Below are positions 38,361 through 48,336 of a DNA stretch of 64,000 bases, piece by piece. Made by a program: the position numbers and the translations under genes. This DNA is from Pandoraea cepalis (GTDB lineage Bacteria; Pseudomonadota; Gammaproteobacteria; Burkholderiales; Burkholderiaceae): the NCBI RefSeq assembly GCF_902459665.1, contig NZ_CABPSL010000002.1, positions 186,001 to 250,000 on the forward strand, given 5' to 3'. Below the pieces are notes generated by a model. It was not told the origin of the DNA and ran no database searches. It was given only the letters and a program-made list of their open reading frames with translations. Position 1 is the stretch's first letter; each line of letters opens with the position of its first letter.

Positions 38361-39826
38361 GCACCCGCCCGACACAGCGCCGCGATGGCGCCAATCAATC
38401 CGGTCATCGCGCCGGTGGCCGATCCACCGATACCCGTCAGCCGTCAAAGGGCGGGCAGGCGGGAGAGCGTCAGGAGCGATATGTCCGCCCTGACCGCTAC
38501 GACCGTTCACGCAACGATCGCCGCCCGGAGGCGCCGCCCGCCGAGACGGCCCGCATGCGCGGAGAGCACCTGTCGCCCGCACTCTTCGAGCACACGCAAC
38601 GCCTGCTCGGCAGCGTGCTGACGTTCAGCGGCCCGGCCGATACGCTTGTGAGCACGTACTTCCGCGCCAACGCCAAGCTGGGCCACCGCGAGCGCGGTGT
38701 GCTGGCGGAAACGGTCTTCGCCATTCTGCGCCGCAAGCTCGAATTCGGTCAGCACGCAGGCAGTGGCTCCGGGCCGCTGGAGCGACGCCTGGCACTGCTC
38801 GGGCTGGCGTTCACGCGCGGTCTGGCGTCGGTGCAACTGGTGGCAACGCCCGATGAAGTCTCGTGGCTCGAGCACGTCGGTCAGATCGACCCGGCCAGCC
38901 TGTCTGCACGCGTGCGCACCAATTTGCCGGAATGGCTCTACGAGCGTCTGGCCACGCGATTCGACGGCACTGAACTCGAAGCGCTCGCCGCGGCCCTCAA
39001 CCAGCCCGCGCCGCTCGACTGCCGCGTGAACGTGGTCAAGGCGAACCGGGACGATGTACTCGCGCAACTGCGTGCGGACGGCTTTTCGGCCGAGCCGACG
39101 CCGTTCGCGCCCAACGGCATTCGTCTGGCCGGCAAGCCTGCACTGCAAAAGCATCCGCTGTTCATTTCCGGTGCGATCGAAGTCCAGGACGAGGGAAGCC
39201 AGTTGCTGTGCCAATTGGTCGCGCCGCGTCGCGGAGAGATGATCGTCGACTTCTGTGCCGGGGCCGGCGGCAAGACGCTCGCCATCGGCGCGCAGATGCG
39301 TTCGACGGGGCGCCTTTACGCGTTCGATATCTCGGAAAAGCGCCTGGCGAAGCTCAAGCCGCGTCTGGCGCGCAGCGGCCTGTCGAATGTCTATCCGGTC
39401 ATGATCGACAGCGAGAACGACAGCAAGATCAAGCGTCTGGCGGGCAAGATCGACCGAGTGCTGGTCGACGCCCCTTGCAGCGGGCTTGGCACGCTGCGTC
39501 GCAATCCGGATCTGAAATGGCGTCAGTCGCCACAGTCAGTCGCCGAACTTACGCAAAAGCAGGCGTCGATCCTCGCGAGCGCAGCACGTCTGGTGAAGCC
39601 GGGCGGCCGTCTCGTGTACGCTACGTGCAGCCTGCTGAGCGAAGAGAACAGTGCCATCGCCGAGGCGTTTGCGGCCGCACATCCGGATTTCGCGCTGTTA
39701 CCGGCGAATGCGTTGCTGGCGGCGCAGAAAATCGACATCGACACGGGCGAGTATCTCGAATTGCTGCCGAACCGCCACGCGACCGACGGCTTTTTCGCCG
39801 CCGTGTTCGAGCGACGTTCGGCGTAA
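38357..39826 (+). CDS. RsmB/NOP2-family RNA m5C methyltransferase
   Basis: A 489-residue S-adenosylmethionine-dependent RNA methyltransferase of the NOL1/NOP2/Sun family: DFCAGAGGKTLAIG (cofactor loop), DAPCSGLGTLRRNPDLKWR (catalytic Cys and proline), and the upstream DCRVNVVKANRDDVL region. Target is probably rRNA (RsmB-like m5C) but the NusB-like N-terminus of RsmB is absent; instead the first 70 residues are Arg/Gln/Ser-rich and disordered. It is translationally coupled to purN. Confidence 0.88.
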   Translation: MSTRPTQRRDGANQSGHRAGGRSTDTRQPSKGGQAGERQERYVRPDRYDRSRNDRRPEAPPAETARMRGEHLSPALFEHTQRLLGSVLTFSGPADTLVSTYFRANAKLGHRERGVLAETVFAILRRKLEFGQHAGSGSGPLERRLALLGLAFTRGLASVQLVATPDEVSWLEHVGQIDPASLSARVRTNLPEWLYERLATRFDGTELEALAAALNQPAPLDCRVNVVKANRDDVLAQLRADGFSAEPTPFAPNGIRLAGKPALQKHPLFISGAIEVQDEGSQLLCQLVAPRRGEMIVDFCAGAGGKTLAIGAQMRSTGRLYAFDISEKRLAKLKPRLARSGLSNVYPVMIDSENDSKIKRLAGKIDRVLVDAPCSGLGTLRRNPDLKWRQSPQSVAELTQKQASILASAARLVKPGGRLVYATCSLLSEENSAIAEAFAAAHPDFALLPANALLAAQKIDIDTGEYLELLPNRHATDGFFAAVFERRSA

Positions 39827-39872
39827 CGCTGTGCTCGGCGTCGGCTAACAAAAAAGAAGAAGAGAGAGAGCG

Positions 39873-41267
39873 ATGCAGGAAAGTCCAGCTTTCGCGAGAT
39901 TGGTGCGTGATGTCGTGCGTGATGTCGGCGAACCGCAGATCGTCTGGCAGGTCGTGGCGCTCGCGCTCGCGCTTGTCGTTGCCTTCGTGCTGCGGCGCTG
40001 GATGGTCGGCCGGCTCGACCGTCATTTCGAGCGTGTCGCACCAGCACGCCGGGCGGGGTCGTCGAGCCTGCGTCGCGCCTTCTTCCCGATTTTCGGCTGG
40101 ATCTGCGTGGCGCTCACGCGCGTGGTCCTGCAGGACTACACGCACGTTTCGCTGCTGATGCTCGCGGAGGTGCCGCTCTTCGGCACTGCGCTCATCTATC
40201 TGGCGTTCTATCTCGCGCGTCGGTTGTTCGCGTCGTCTCCCCATGCGTCGGGGCTGCTGAAAGTCTTCGAGCGCGTTTTCACGGCGCTCGCCTGGCTGTC
40301 GATGCTGGCGTACGTGCTCGGTGTCCACGACGACATCCTGAAGTGGCTCGCCAGCGTGCGCTTCGCCGTGGGCTCGAGCCATCTGACGTTGCTCTCGATC
40401 CTCTCCGGCCTGCTCTGGATCGGCGTGACGCTCGTGCTGGCGATGTGGGTGGGCGCGCTGATTGAAGACCGGATCATGCGCACGGCCACGCTCGACGGCA
40501 ATCTGAAGGTGGTGCTTTCGCGGCTGGTCAAGGGCGTGCTGACGCTGATTGCGGTGCTCACGACGCTGTCGTTCGTCGGCATCGACGTTACGGTGCTCGG
40601 GGTGTTCGGCGGCGCGCTCGGCGTGGGGCTGGGCTTCGGTTTGCAGAAGATCGCGTCGAATCTCGTGTCGGGCTTCATTATCTTGCTCGACCGCTCGGTG
40701 CGTATTGGCGACCTCATTACCGTCAGCCCGTACCACGGCACGGTTTCGCAGATCAATACGCGCTATACGGTCGTTCGGGGGCTGGACGGCGTCGAAGCCC
40801 TGGTGCCGAACGAGCAACTGGTGACGAACGTCGTCCAGAATCACTCCTTTACCGAGACCCGCGGGCGCGCCAAGGTCAACGTGCAGGTGGCTTACAGTGC
40901 CGACGTCGAACTGGCGATGTCGCTGATGCTCAAGGCGGCCGTGGGCATTCCCCGCGTGTTGGCCGATCCGGCGCCTTCGGCGTTGTTGTTGAACTTCGGC
41001 GCGGATGGGATGGATCTCGAAATGGGCTTCTGGGTGCAAGATCCGGCTCAGGGCAGTGGCGCGATTCGTTCTGAGATCAATTTGCGGATTTGGCGCACAT
41101 TTCGTGAGCATGGTATTGAAATTCCGTATGCGCAGCGCGAAATACGCATTCTGAATGATTGGACCGATGGCGTGCCGGTCGGCGGTGCGCATTCGCCGGC
41201 GTTGCCGGCAGAATCGTCTGAACTCGCGCCACAGCCGGCCGAAGACGGCGCCAAGCGGCCTGCATAG
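39873..41267 (+). CDS. Mechanosensitive ion channel family protein (MscS-like)
   Basis: A 464-residue membrane protein: about five N-terminal helices, then the MscS pore helix and beta domain (GVFGGALGVGLGFGLQKIASNLVSGFIILLDRSVRIGD region, the typical MscS signature), and a C-terminal cytoplasmic domain. It would open on hypo-osmotic shock to release solutes. AAGAAGAAGAGAGAGAG supplies the Shine-Dalgarno region. It lies 46 bp after the methyltransferase gene. The last 40 residues (Pro/Ala/Ser-rich) are likely disordered. Confidence 0.92.
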   Translation: MQESPAFARLVRDVVRDVGEPQIVWQVVALALALVVAFVLRRWMVGRLDRHFERVAPARRAGSSSLRRAFFPIFGWICVALTRVVLQDYTHVSLLMLAEVPLFGTALIYLAFYLARRLFASSPHASGLLKVFERVFTALAWLSMLAYVLGVHDDILKWLASVRFAVGSSHLTLLSILSGLLWIGVTLVLAMWVGALIEDRIMRTATLDGNLKVVLSRLVKGVLTLIAVLTTLSFVGIDVTVLGVFGGALGVGLGFGLQKIASNLVSGFIILLDRSVRIGDLITVSPYHGTVSQINTRYTVVRGLDGVEALVPNEQLVTNVVQNHSFTETRGRAKVNVQVAYSADVELAMSLMLKAAVGIPRVLADPAPSALLLNFGADGMDLEMGFWVQDPAQGSGAIRSEINLRIWRTFREHGIEIPYAQREIRILNDWTDGVPVGGAHSPALPAESSELAPQPAEDGAKRPA

Positions 41268-41579
41268 CCCGGAATTGATGCTTTTCCCCGGGCAGCGGGT
41301 TGACCTGCGACAAAATGCGTGGCGGGGACGTTACACACGGGCGTCAGTCCGTCAGGTAAAATGCTTGCCAAACGATAAAAACCCGACGTTCACTGGCACG
41401 TTTTCCGCCCATCTCGCCCCGGCATTCAGCAACTTGCCGATCTTCAGCGAATCCAAGCGTCAAGCGAGCTCAAGAACGAGACCTGACGCGACGGCCATCG
41501 ATGCCCTACCGGCCCGACAAGACAAGACACGGCAGCGATGCCGTGATTGCTACCGTATTGATTAGTTTGGAGTGATATT
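41268..41579. other. Gap between the MscS gene and the desaturase gene
   Basis: A 312-bp stretch with a weak GCCCGG/CCGGGC hairpin just after the MscS stop (41265-41292) and the desaturase upstream region. I find no convincing promoter pair, operator or small gene. Confidence 0.4.
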
Positions 41580-42776
41580 TTGCTGGACAGTCTCCTTGGA
41601 TTCATCTCGACCGGCCTGCTCGACTGGAGCGGCTGGAAGATCACCTTGTTCACGTTGATCGTCACCCATGTGACGATCGCGGGCGTGACGATCTACCTGC
41701 ACCGTTGCCAGGCGCACCGCGCGCTCGACGTGCATCCGATCGTCGCCCATTTCTTCCGTTTCTGGCTCTGGATGACCACTGGCATGGTCACCAGCGAGTG
41801 GGCTGCCATTCACCGCAAGCACCACGCCAAGTGCGAAACCCCGGAAGATCCGCACAGCCCGCAAACGCGCGGCCTGTGGAAAGTGCTGGCCGAAGGGGCC
41901 GAACTCTATCGCGCCGAAGCGAAGAACGAAGAAACGCTGCGCAAGTTCAGCCACGGCACGCCGAACGACTGGATCGAGAATCATCTCTACAAGCGCTATC
42001 CGATTCTGGGTGTGAGCTTCATGATGATCATCGACATCGCCCTGTTCGGCGCGGTCGGCCTGACGGTGTGGGCCGTGCAGATGGTGTGGATTCCGTTCTG
42101 GGCGGCCGGCGTGGTCAACGGTCTGGGCCACTATTGGGGTTACCGCAACTTCAATTGCGCGGACGCGTCGACCAACCTGCTGCCGTGGGGCATCATCATC
42201 GGCGGTGAGGAGCTGCACAACAACCACCACACGTACGCGACGTCGGCCAAGCTCTCGAACAAGTGGTATGAGTTCGACATCGGCTGGCTCTATATCCGTG
42301 TGTTGTCTGCGCTGGGTCTGGCCAAGGTGAAGAAGATCGCGCCGACGCCGAAGCTCGCGAAGAACAAGGCAGCGTGCGACGACGACACGCTGCAGGCCGT
42401 GCTCTCGAACCGCTACGAAGTGATGGAGCGATACGCCAAGACATTCAAGCGTGCCTACGGTCAGGAACTGGCGCGCTTCAAGGAAAAGCGTCAGCTTGGC
42501 GAGTATCAGTTGCTGCGTGGCGCGAGCAAGTGGCTGCATCACGACGAAGCTTCGCTGCAAGAGCCGCAGAAACAACAGTTGGGCGAGATCTTCGCGCACA
42601 GCAATGCCGTCAAGACGTATTACGAACTGCGTCGTGAACTGGCCGGCATCTGGGAGCGCTCGAACGCATCGCGCGAACAGCTCCTGGGCCAGTTGCAGAA
42701 CTGGTGCCATCGCGCGGAACAGAGCGGTATTCACGCGCTGCAGGAGTTTGCGACGCGTCTGCGCCGTTACGCATGA
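41580..42776 (+). CDS. Membrane fatty acid desaturase
   Basis: A 398-residue diiron desaturase with the three histidine boxes HRCQAH, HRKHH and HNNHH between two pairs of transmembrane helices; it would introduce a cis double bond into acyl chains, likely delta-9. TTG at 41580 is the start because TTTGGAG lies at the right spacing and no ATG fits. The C-terminal 130 residues (about 270-398) form a charged helical domain beyond the usual desaturase core. A terminator follows at 42814-42837. Confidence 0.9.
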   Translation: MLDSLLGFISTGLLDWSGWKITLFTLIVTHVTIAGVTIYLHRCQAHRALDVHPIVAHFFRFWLWMTTGMVTSEWAAIHRKHHAKCETPEDPHSPQTRGLWKVLAEGAELYRAEAKNEETLRKFSHGTPNDWIENHLYKRYPILGVSFMMIIDIALFGAVGLTVWAVQMVWIPFWAAGVVNGLGHYWGYRNFNCADASTNLLPWGIIIGGEELHNNHHTYATSAKLSNKWYEFDIGWLYIRVLSALGLAKVKKIAPTPKLAKNKAACDDDTLQAVLSNRYEVMERYAKTFKRAYGQELARFKEKRQLGEYQLLRGASKWLHHDEASLQEPQKQQLGEIFAHSNAVKTYYELRRELAGIWERSNASREQLLGQLQNWCHRAEQSGIHALQEFATRLRRYA

Positions 42777-42813
42777 ACGGGCTCAGCCAGAAATTCGTTT
42801 TTGACGCATAATC

Positions 42814-42837
42814 AAAACCCCGCCAAGGCGGGGTTTT
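42814..42837. terminator. Desaturase terminator
   Basis: AAAACCCCGCC / GGCGGGGTTTT is a perfect 11-bp pairing with a tiny loop, 38 nt past the desaturase stop. It has a four-T tail on the plus strand. Confidence 0.8.
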
Positions 42838-42870
42838 GTCATTCCCGGTCCCCCCGCGGGCCACGTGAAA

Positions 42871-44004
42871 ATGAACGCCTCAATCAAATCCGTACAATTC
42901 GAGCGCCCCGCACCGAGCGGCGCCACGTGTGTTGCCCATGCGTGGGCACGGGTCCCGGATGCGCCATCGCAAGTAGAACGCGCAGCCCTCAAGGCCCGAA
43001 TCAAGCGCCTGCTCGTGGAGCAGAATGCTGTGCTGGTGGCCCATTACTACGTCGACGCCGACTTGCAGGATCTCGCCGAAGAGACGGGCGGTTGTGTGGC
43101 TGACTCGCTCGAAATGGCCCGTTTCGGCCGAGACCATTCAGCCAAGACGCTCGTGGTGGCCGGCGTGCGTTTCATGGGCGAGACCTCGAAGATTCTGAGT
43201 CCCGAAAAACGCATTCTGATGCCCGATCTCGATGCGACCTGCTCGCTCGATCTCGGTTGTCCCGCCGACGAGTTCGCTGCATTCTGTGATGCACATCCCG
43301 ACCGAACGGTCGTCGTGTATGCGAATACCAGTGCTGCCGTGAAGGCGCGAGCCGACTGGATGGTGACGTCGTCGATCGGGTTGGAAATCGTGGCGCATCT
43401 GCACGCGCAGGGGAAGAAAATTCTCTGGGCGCCGGATCGCCATCTGGGCAGTTACGTCCAGAAGCAGACGGGCGCCGACATGCTCTTGTGGCAGGGCGCT
43501 TGCCTGGTGCACGACGAATTCAAGGGGACCGAGCTGGAAGTGCTGCGTCGCGAATTTCCGAACGCCAAGGTGCTGGTGCATCCGGAGTCGCCCGCCTCGG
43601 TCGTCGAACAGGCCGATGTGGTGGGTTCGACGTCGCAGATGATCACGGCCGCTCAGACGATGGCGGCAACCGAGTTCATCGTGGCGACCGACAACGGCAT
43701 TCTGCACAAGATGCGCGCCGCGGCCCCGGGCAAGCGTTTCATCGAAGCGCCGACGGCCGGCAACAGTGCCACGTGCAAGAGCTGCGCGCACTGCCCGTGG
43801 ATGGCGATGAACAGTTTGCAGAATCTGGCCGACGTACTGGCGTCCGGGCGCAATGAGATTCACGTGGATGCGGAGATCGGCCGCCGCGCCCACACCTGTA
43901 TCGACCGAATGTTGAAGTTCGCCGAGGCGCGCAAGCAGAACGTCCGCGCCAGTGGCGATTTCGCGCGCGATGGTGCGCTGTTTGCCGGCGTGGGCCCCGC
44001 ATGA
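42871..44004 (+). CDS. nadA: Quinolinate synthase
   Basis: NadA condenses iminoaspartate with dihydroxyacetone phosphate to quinolinate, using a [4Fe-4S] cluster. The 377-residue protein has the [32 protein letters not shown] region, the TCSLDLGCP segment and the Cys-rich [10 protein letters not shown] near the C-terminus. ATG 42871 was chosen; an in-frame GTG two codons upstream is possible. The stop overlaps nadC (ATGA). Confidence 0.97.
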   Translation: MNASIKSVQFERPAPSGATCVAHAWARVPDAPSQVERAALKARIKRLLVEQNAVLVAHYYVDADLQDLAEETGGCVADSLEMARFGRDHSAKTLVVAGVRFMGETSKILSPEKRILMPDLDATCSLDLGCPADEFAAFCDAHPDRTVVVYANTSAAVKARADWMVTSSIGLEIVAHLHAQGKKILWAPDRHLGSYVQKQTGADMLLWQGACLVHDEFKGTELEVLRREFPNAKVLVHPESPASVVEQADVVGSTSQMITAAQTMAATEFIVATDNGILHKMRAAAPGKRFIEAPTAGNSATCKSCAHCPWMAMNSLQNLADVLASGRNEIHVDAEIGRRAHTCIDRMLKFAEARKQNVRASGDFARDGALFAGVGPA

Positions 44005-44906
44005 TGACGTCATCCAAAATGCTGAATACCGACGAGGCGCTCTCGCCCGATTTCGCCGCGTTCGGCGAGCCGCTCGAGGCGGCGCTCGCGCGCAACGTGC
44101 GCGACGCGCTCGCGGAAGACATCGGCGCCGGCGATTTGACCGGCTTGCTTGTACCGTCCGAGGAAATGGCGCACGCGCGCATCATCGTGCGTGAGTCGGC
44201 GGTGCTGTGCGGCGTACGTTGGTTTGAGCGCTGCATGCAAGGGGTCGATGCCTCGGTGCGCGTGCAGTGGCACTACCGGGAAGGCGAGCGCATGACGCCC
44301 GACTCGGCGGTGTGCGATATCCACGGCCCGGCGCGCGCGCTGCTCACGGGGGAGCGCACTTCGATGAACTTCCTGCAATTGCTTTCCGGCGTCGCGACGG
44401 CGGTGCGTCGTTATTCGGATATCGTCGAGGGCACAAAGGCGCGGGTGCTCGACACGCGAAAGACATTGCCGGGCCTGCGCCTCGCGCAGAAGTTCGCCGT
44501 GCGCGTGGGCGGCGGGGCGAATCAACGTCTGGCGCTCTACGATGGCATTCTCATCAAGGAAAACCACATCGCAGCGGCCGGCGGCATTCGGCAAGTGCTG
44601 GCGAACGCCGACCGTCTGGCCGACGGTGCGCCGGTGCAGATCGAGGTGGAGTCGCTCGAGGAGCTGGAAATGGCACTGGAATGCGGCGCGACCTCGATCC
44701 TGCTCGACAACTTCACCTTGGAAATGATGCGCGAGGCGGCACGCGTCACGGATGGCCGCGCCGTGCTCGAGGCTTCGGGCGGGATCCATCTCGAAACGCT
44801 GCGAGCGATTGCGGAAACGGGCGTCGATCGGATTTCCGTCGGTGCACTGACCAAGGATGTTCGCGCGACCGATTTTTCGATGCGGATTTTGGAGACGGTG
44901 GGGTAA
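44001..44906 (+). CDS. nadC: Nicotinate-nucleotide pyrophosphorylase (carboxylating)
   Basis: NadC (quinolinate phosphoribosyltransferase) converts quinolinate and PRPP to nicotinate mononucleotide. The 301-residue protein has [41 protein letters not shown] and the [16 protein letters not shown] and [11 protein letters not shown] segments that bind phosphoribosyl. It is coupled to nadA and converges on nadB, so all three de novo NAD genes adjoin. Confidence 0.97.
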   Translation: MMTSSKMLNTDEALSPDFAAFGEPLEAALARNVRDALAEDIGAGDLTGLLVPSEEMAHARIIVRESAVLCGVRWFERCMQGVDASVRVQWHYREGERMTPDSAVCDIHGPARALLTGERTSMNFLQLLSGVATAVRRYSDIVEGTKARVLDTRKTLPGLRLAQKFAVRVGGGANQRLALYDGILIKENHIAAAGGIRQVLANADRLADGAPVQIEVESLEELEMALECGATSILLDNFTLEMMREAARVTDGRAVLEASGGIHLETLRAIAETGVDRISVGALTKDVRATDFSMRILETVG

Positions 44907-44938
44907 GCGCCGTTCGCGCTTGTCATGCTGCAAGATCG

Positions 44939-44971
44939 AAGGCCGCAGGGTGACCCTCTGCGGCCTTTTTG
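44939..44971. terminator. nadC / nadB terminator
   Basis: A 10-bp stem (AAGGCCGCAG / CTGCGGCCTT) followed by TTTTTGTTTT on the plus strand, 32 nt past the nadC stop and placed before the convergent nadB end. The minus side has only a short T-run. Confidence 0.8.
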
Positions 44972-45010
44972 TTTTCGTCGGTGCGGCGGTGTGCGTCGAT
45001 CAGAGGCCGA

Positions 45011-46615
45011 TCAGCGGGTGCGACGCGGTAACACGGGCGAAAGCACTGTCGGCAGGGCCTTCGGCAGGGTGTCGGGGAAGTCTCGCGAGAAGTGCAGGCC
45101 GCGACTCTCGTGGCGCGACAGGGCACTGTCAACGATCAACGACGCCACGTCGACCAGGTTGCGCAATTCCAACAGATCGCGGCTCACGCGGAAGTTTGCG
45201 TAGTACTCGGCAATTTCCTCGCGCAGCAGGGCGATACGATGCTGCGCCCGCTCCAGCCGCTTGGTCGTGCGCACAATGCCGACGTAGTTCCACATCATGC
45301 GGCGCAATTCGTCCCAGTTATGCGCGACCACCACTTCTTCGTCGGCATCCGAGACACGGCTTTCATCCCACGCCGGGACGTCTTTTGCCGGCGGCGGCGT
45401 CGCTTCGTCCCGTTGAATGTCTTCGGCAGTGGCCTTGCCGAGTACCAGGCATTCCAGCAGCGAGTTGCTGGCAAGACGGTTGGCGCCATGCAGGCCGGTA
45501 TAGGTGGCTTCGCCGACGGCATGGAGTCCTGGCAGGTCCGTGCGGCCGCGCATGTCGGTGACGATGCCGCCGCACGTATAGTGTGCTGCCGGCACCACCG
45601 GAATCGGTTGCTTCGTGATGTCGATGCCCAGTTCAGCGCAGCGCGCCAGAATCGTGGGGAAATGCTCGTGCAGGAATTCGGGGCTTTGGTGGCTGATGTC
45701 GAGATACACGCAGTCCAGACCGTGCCGCTTCATCTCGAAATCGATGGCGCGGGCCACGATGTCGCGCGGTGCCAGCTCGGCGCGCGGATCGTGTTGCGGC
45801 ATGAAGCGAGTGCCGTCGGGCAACACCAGGCGTCCGCCTTCACCGCGCACGGCTTCCGTGATCAGGAACGACTTGGCGTACGGATGATAAAGACAGGTCG
45901 GGTGGAACTGGATGAACTCCATGTTCGCGATACGGCAACCGGCACGCCACGCCATCGCGATGCCGTCGCCGGTCGCGGTGTCGGGATTCGTCGTGTAGAG
46001 ATACACCTTGCCCGCGCCGCCCGTGGCCAGCACCGTGTGCCGCGCCGTCATGGCGTGGACCTCGCCGGTGCCGAGATCCTGCACGTAAAGGCCTTGGCAA
46101 TGACGCCCGGCCGTCGCTGCCGCATCGGCACGGTCGGAGGTGATCAGATCGACCGCGAAGTGATTCTCGAAGACGGTGATATTCGGATGCTGGCGCACGC
46201 GTTCGGTGAGCGTGGCGATCACGGCGTGCCCAGTGGCGTCGGCGGCATGAATGATGCGGCGGTGGCTATGGCCGCCTTCGCGCGTCAGATGGAAGCCGAG
46301 TTCGGCGGCGTCGTCGCGGGTGAACGGCACGCCTTGCGCGATGAGCCATTCGATGGCTTCGCGGCTGTGTTCGACGATGAATCGTGTGGCGGCTTCGTCG
46401 CACAGGTCGGCGCCGGCGATGAGGGTGTCCGCAACATGCTCGTCGACGCTATCGGTCGAGTCGAGCACGGCGGCGATGCCGCCCTGTGCCCAGTCGCTGG
46501 CCCCTTCGGGCATGGGGCGTTTGGCGACCAGCGCTACGCGGCAGGTTTTGGCCAGGTGCAGGGCGACGGACTGGCCGGCGAGCCCACTGCCGACGATGAC
46601 GACATCGAAATTCAT
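45011..46615 (-). CDS. nadB: L-aspartate oxidase
   Basis: NadB oxidises L-aspartate to iminoaspartate, the substrate of NadA. The 534-residue flavoprotein has the N-terminal FAD motif VVIVGSGLAGQSVALHLA, SDWAQGGIAAV, the EGGHSHRRIIHAADATG region, and HYTCGGI plus the C-terminal GANRLASNSLLE motif. ATG 46615 starts at the FAD domain. Convergent arrangement with nadA-nadC suggests regulation is not through a shared operon. Confidence 0.97.
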   Translation of the reverse strand: MNFDVVIVGSGLAGQSVALHLAKTCRVALVAKRPMPEGASDWAQGGIAAVLDSTDSVDEHVADTLIAGADLCDEAATRFIVEHSREAIEWLIAQGVPFTRDDAAELGFHLTREGGHSHRRIIHAADATGHAVIATLTERVRQHPNITVFENHFAVDLITSDRADAAATAGRHCQGLYVQDLGTGEVHAMTARHTVLATGGAGKVYLYTTNPDTATGDGIAMAWRAGCRIANMEFIQFHPTCLYHPYAKSFLITEAVRGEGGRLVLPDGTRFMPQHDPRAELAPRDIVARAIDFEMKRHGLDCVYLDISHQSPEFLHEHFPTILARCAELGIDITKQPIPVVPAAHYTCGGIVTDMRGRTDLPGLHAVGEATYTGLHGANRLASNSLLECLVLGKATAEDIQRDEATPPPAKDVPAWDESRVSDADEEVVVAHNWDELRRMMWNYVGIVRTTKRLERAQHRIALLREEIAEYYANFRVSRDLLELRNLVDVASLIVDSALSRHESRGLHFSRDFPDTLPKALPTVLSPVLPRRTR

Positions 46616-46792
46616 GATACGCGCGCTCTCTGGAATCGACGCCACGGGCGTGGTGCCATTCTCGTGATGGGAAATGAGCCAGTATAGCGAGTCAATACGC
46701 GCGCGACACATGACCCTATGCGCACATCGGAGAAATTCTGTGTTGCGTGACTACGCATAGCGTAGCGTTGCGAATTTCGGGACGCCCAAACG

Positions 46793-46815
46793 AAAAACCC
46801 CGCCTGAGGCGGGGT
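46793..46815 (-). terminator. rpmB-rpmG terminator
   Basis: On the minus strand ACCCCGCC-tca-GGCGGGGT is followed by TTTTCG, about 40 nt past the rpmG stop. Confidence 0.8.
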
Positions 46816-46857
46816 ATCGAACGCAGCAGCGAACCGCTGCGAGAAAACCTGTTGATC

Positions 46858-47025
46858 TTATTTGATCTTGGTTTCCTTGTAAGCCACATGCTTACGAGCC
46901 ACCGGATCGAACTTGCTGATTTCCATCTTTTCCGGATGGGTACGCTTGTTCTTGGTGGTCGTGTAGAAATGACCCGTGCCAGCGGTCGATTCCAGCTTAA
47001 TCTTGTCGCGAGCGCCTTTTGCCAT
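46858..47025 (-). CDS. rpmG: 50S ribosomal protein L33
   Basis: A 55-residue ribosomal protein, [20 protein letters not shown] start region and an ending [14 protein letters not shown], as in L33 without zinc-binding Cys pairs (the C-minus form). Located 16 bp after rpmB with GGAGAT upstream, the standard rpmB-rpmG operon. Confidence 0.97.
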   Translation of the reverse strand: MAKGARDKIKLESTAGTGHFYTTTKNKRTHPEKMEISKFDPVARKHVAYKETKIK

Positions 47026-47041
47026 GATGATCTCCTAAAAC

Positions 47042-47275
47042 TTAGATGGCGTTGCGCGAACGCAGGTCCGCCAGAACGGCGTCGATGCCGTTCTTGTCGA
47101 TCAGGCGCAGGCCAGCCTTCGAAATGCGCAGGCGCACAAAGCGGTTTTCGGTCTCAACCCAGAACCGGCGATTTTGCAAGTTCGGAAGAAAACGACGCTT
47201 GGTTTTGTTGTTGGCGTGGGAAACGTTATTGCCGACCATCGGCGCTTTCCCGGTCACTTGACATACGCGTGCCAT
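47042..47275 (-). CDS. rpmB: 50S ribosomal protein L28
   Basis: A 77-residue L28 with [37 protein letters not shown] and the C-terminal [27 protein letters not shown] supplies the Shine-Dalgarno. It is the first gene of rpmB-rpmG. The radC gene lies 224 bp upstream on the same strand, the E. coli gene order (radC-rpmB-rpmG). Confidence 0.98.
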   Translation of the reverse strand: MARVCQVTGKAPMVGNNVSHANNKTKRRFLPNLQNRRFWVETENRFVRLRISKAGLRLIDKNGIDAVLADLRSRNAI

Positions 47276-47499
47276 GAAGCACTCCTAACCCAGAATTCTG
47301 TGTAAAAAAAGGTGAGTCGAAAAGACAGACCGCGATGATACCACAAAAATCCCAGACAAATCAATCGCTTTCGCGATGCAGGATGCGAGTCCCTGGCGGG
47401 AAACGTCTGTCGGAGATTCGGGAAGGGACGGATTATAGCGCAAGCGCTGCGCGAACGCGACCCAACTGCCAAAATTCTGTGCAGATGTTGTTGTGGGTG

Positions 47500-48174
47500 T
47501 CACAGCTCGCCGTTCTCCGCGAGTGAATACACGCGGGTTCCGGCCACGATGAAGTGGTCGAGCAGCCGGATTTCCAGCAGCGCCAGCGCGTCGCCCAACT
47601 GGCGCGTGAGCGCCAGATCGGCCGCACTTGGGGTAGGCACGCCGGACGGATGATTGTGCGCGACGATGACGGCCGCCGCGTGCACGTCGAGCGCGGCGCG
47701 CACAATCTCGCGCGGATAGGCGCAGGTCTGGGTGAGCGTTCCCTCGAACATGACGCGCGTGCTGATCAGCCGATGCGCGGCATCCAGAAAGAGGCATGCG
47801 AAGCGCTCGCGCGACCGATCCTGCAATGTGAGGCGCAGATAGTCGTGCACGCGGGCCGGAGAATCGAGCAGATTGCCGGACTGCATGCCTTCTCCCAGCA
47901 TGCGGCGCGCCACTTCGAGGGCGGCCTGAAATTGCAGAATTTTGGCCTGACCTAGCCCCGGAATTTGCCGTAACGTCTCGAAGGGCGTGGCGAGCAGCCG
48001 AGTCAGCGATCCGCTTCGCGCCAGCAATTCGCGACCTAGATCGACGGCATTGCGCCCGTGCGAGCCCGTCCGCAACAGGATGGCGAGCAACTCGGCATCG
48101 GACAGCGCACCGGCACCGCGGGCCAGCATTTTTTCACGGGGACGCTCGGCGAGCGGCCATTGAGCGATGGACAT
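47500..48174 (-). CDS. radC: RadC family JAMM/MPN-domain protein
   Basis: A 224-residue protein with an N-terminal helix-hairpin-helix-like region (LRQIPGLGQAKILQFQAALEVARR) and a C-terminal JAMM metal-binding motif HNHPSG (173-178) with Asp186. RadC was once linked to DNA repair, but its true activity is unresolved. ATG 48174 (MSIAQWPLAERPREK) has GGAG upstream. Divergent from the FkpB-type gene. Confidence 0.95.
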   Translation of the reverse strand: MSIAQWPLAERPREKMLARGAGALSDAELLAILLRTGSHGRNAVDLGRELLARSGSLTRLLATPFETLRQIPGLGQAKILQFQAALEVARRMLGEGMQSGNLLDSPARVHDYLRLTLQDRSRERFACLFLDAAHRLISTRVMFEGTLTQTCAYPREIVRAALDVHAAAVIVAHNHPSGVPTPSAADLALTRQLGDALALLEIRLLDHFIVAGTRVYSLAENGEL

Positions 48175-48336
48175 GACGACTCCAAGGAGGGACACCATCG
48201 CGCGCATGATCGCGGGTGCCACGAATATCACAAACGATGCCGTCGACAGGAAAAAATCGGGGCTGCTTCGATGGGGAGCCGGACGCGCAACGCGCCGTCC
48301 TTTACAATATTAGCTTGACCTTGCTGTGAGACCCCC

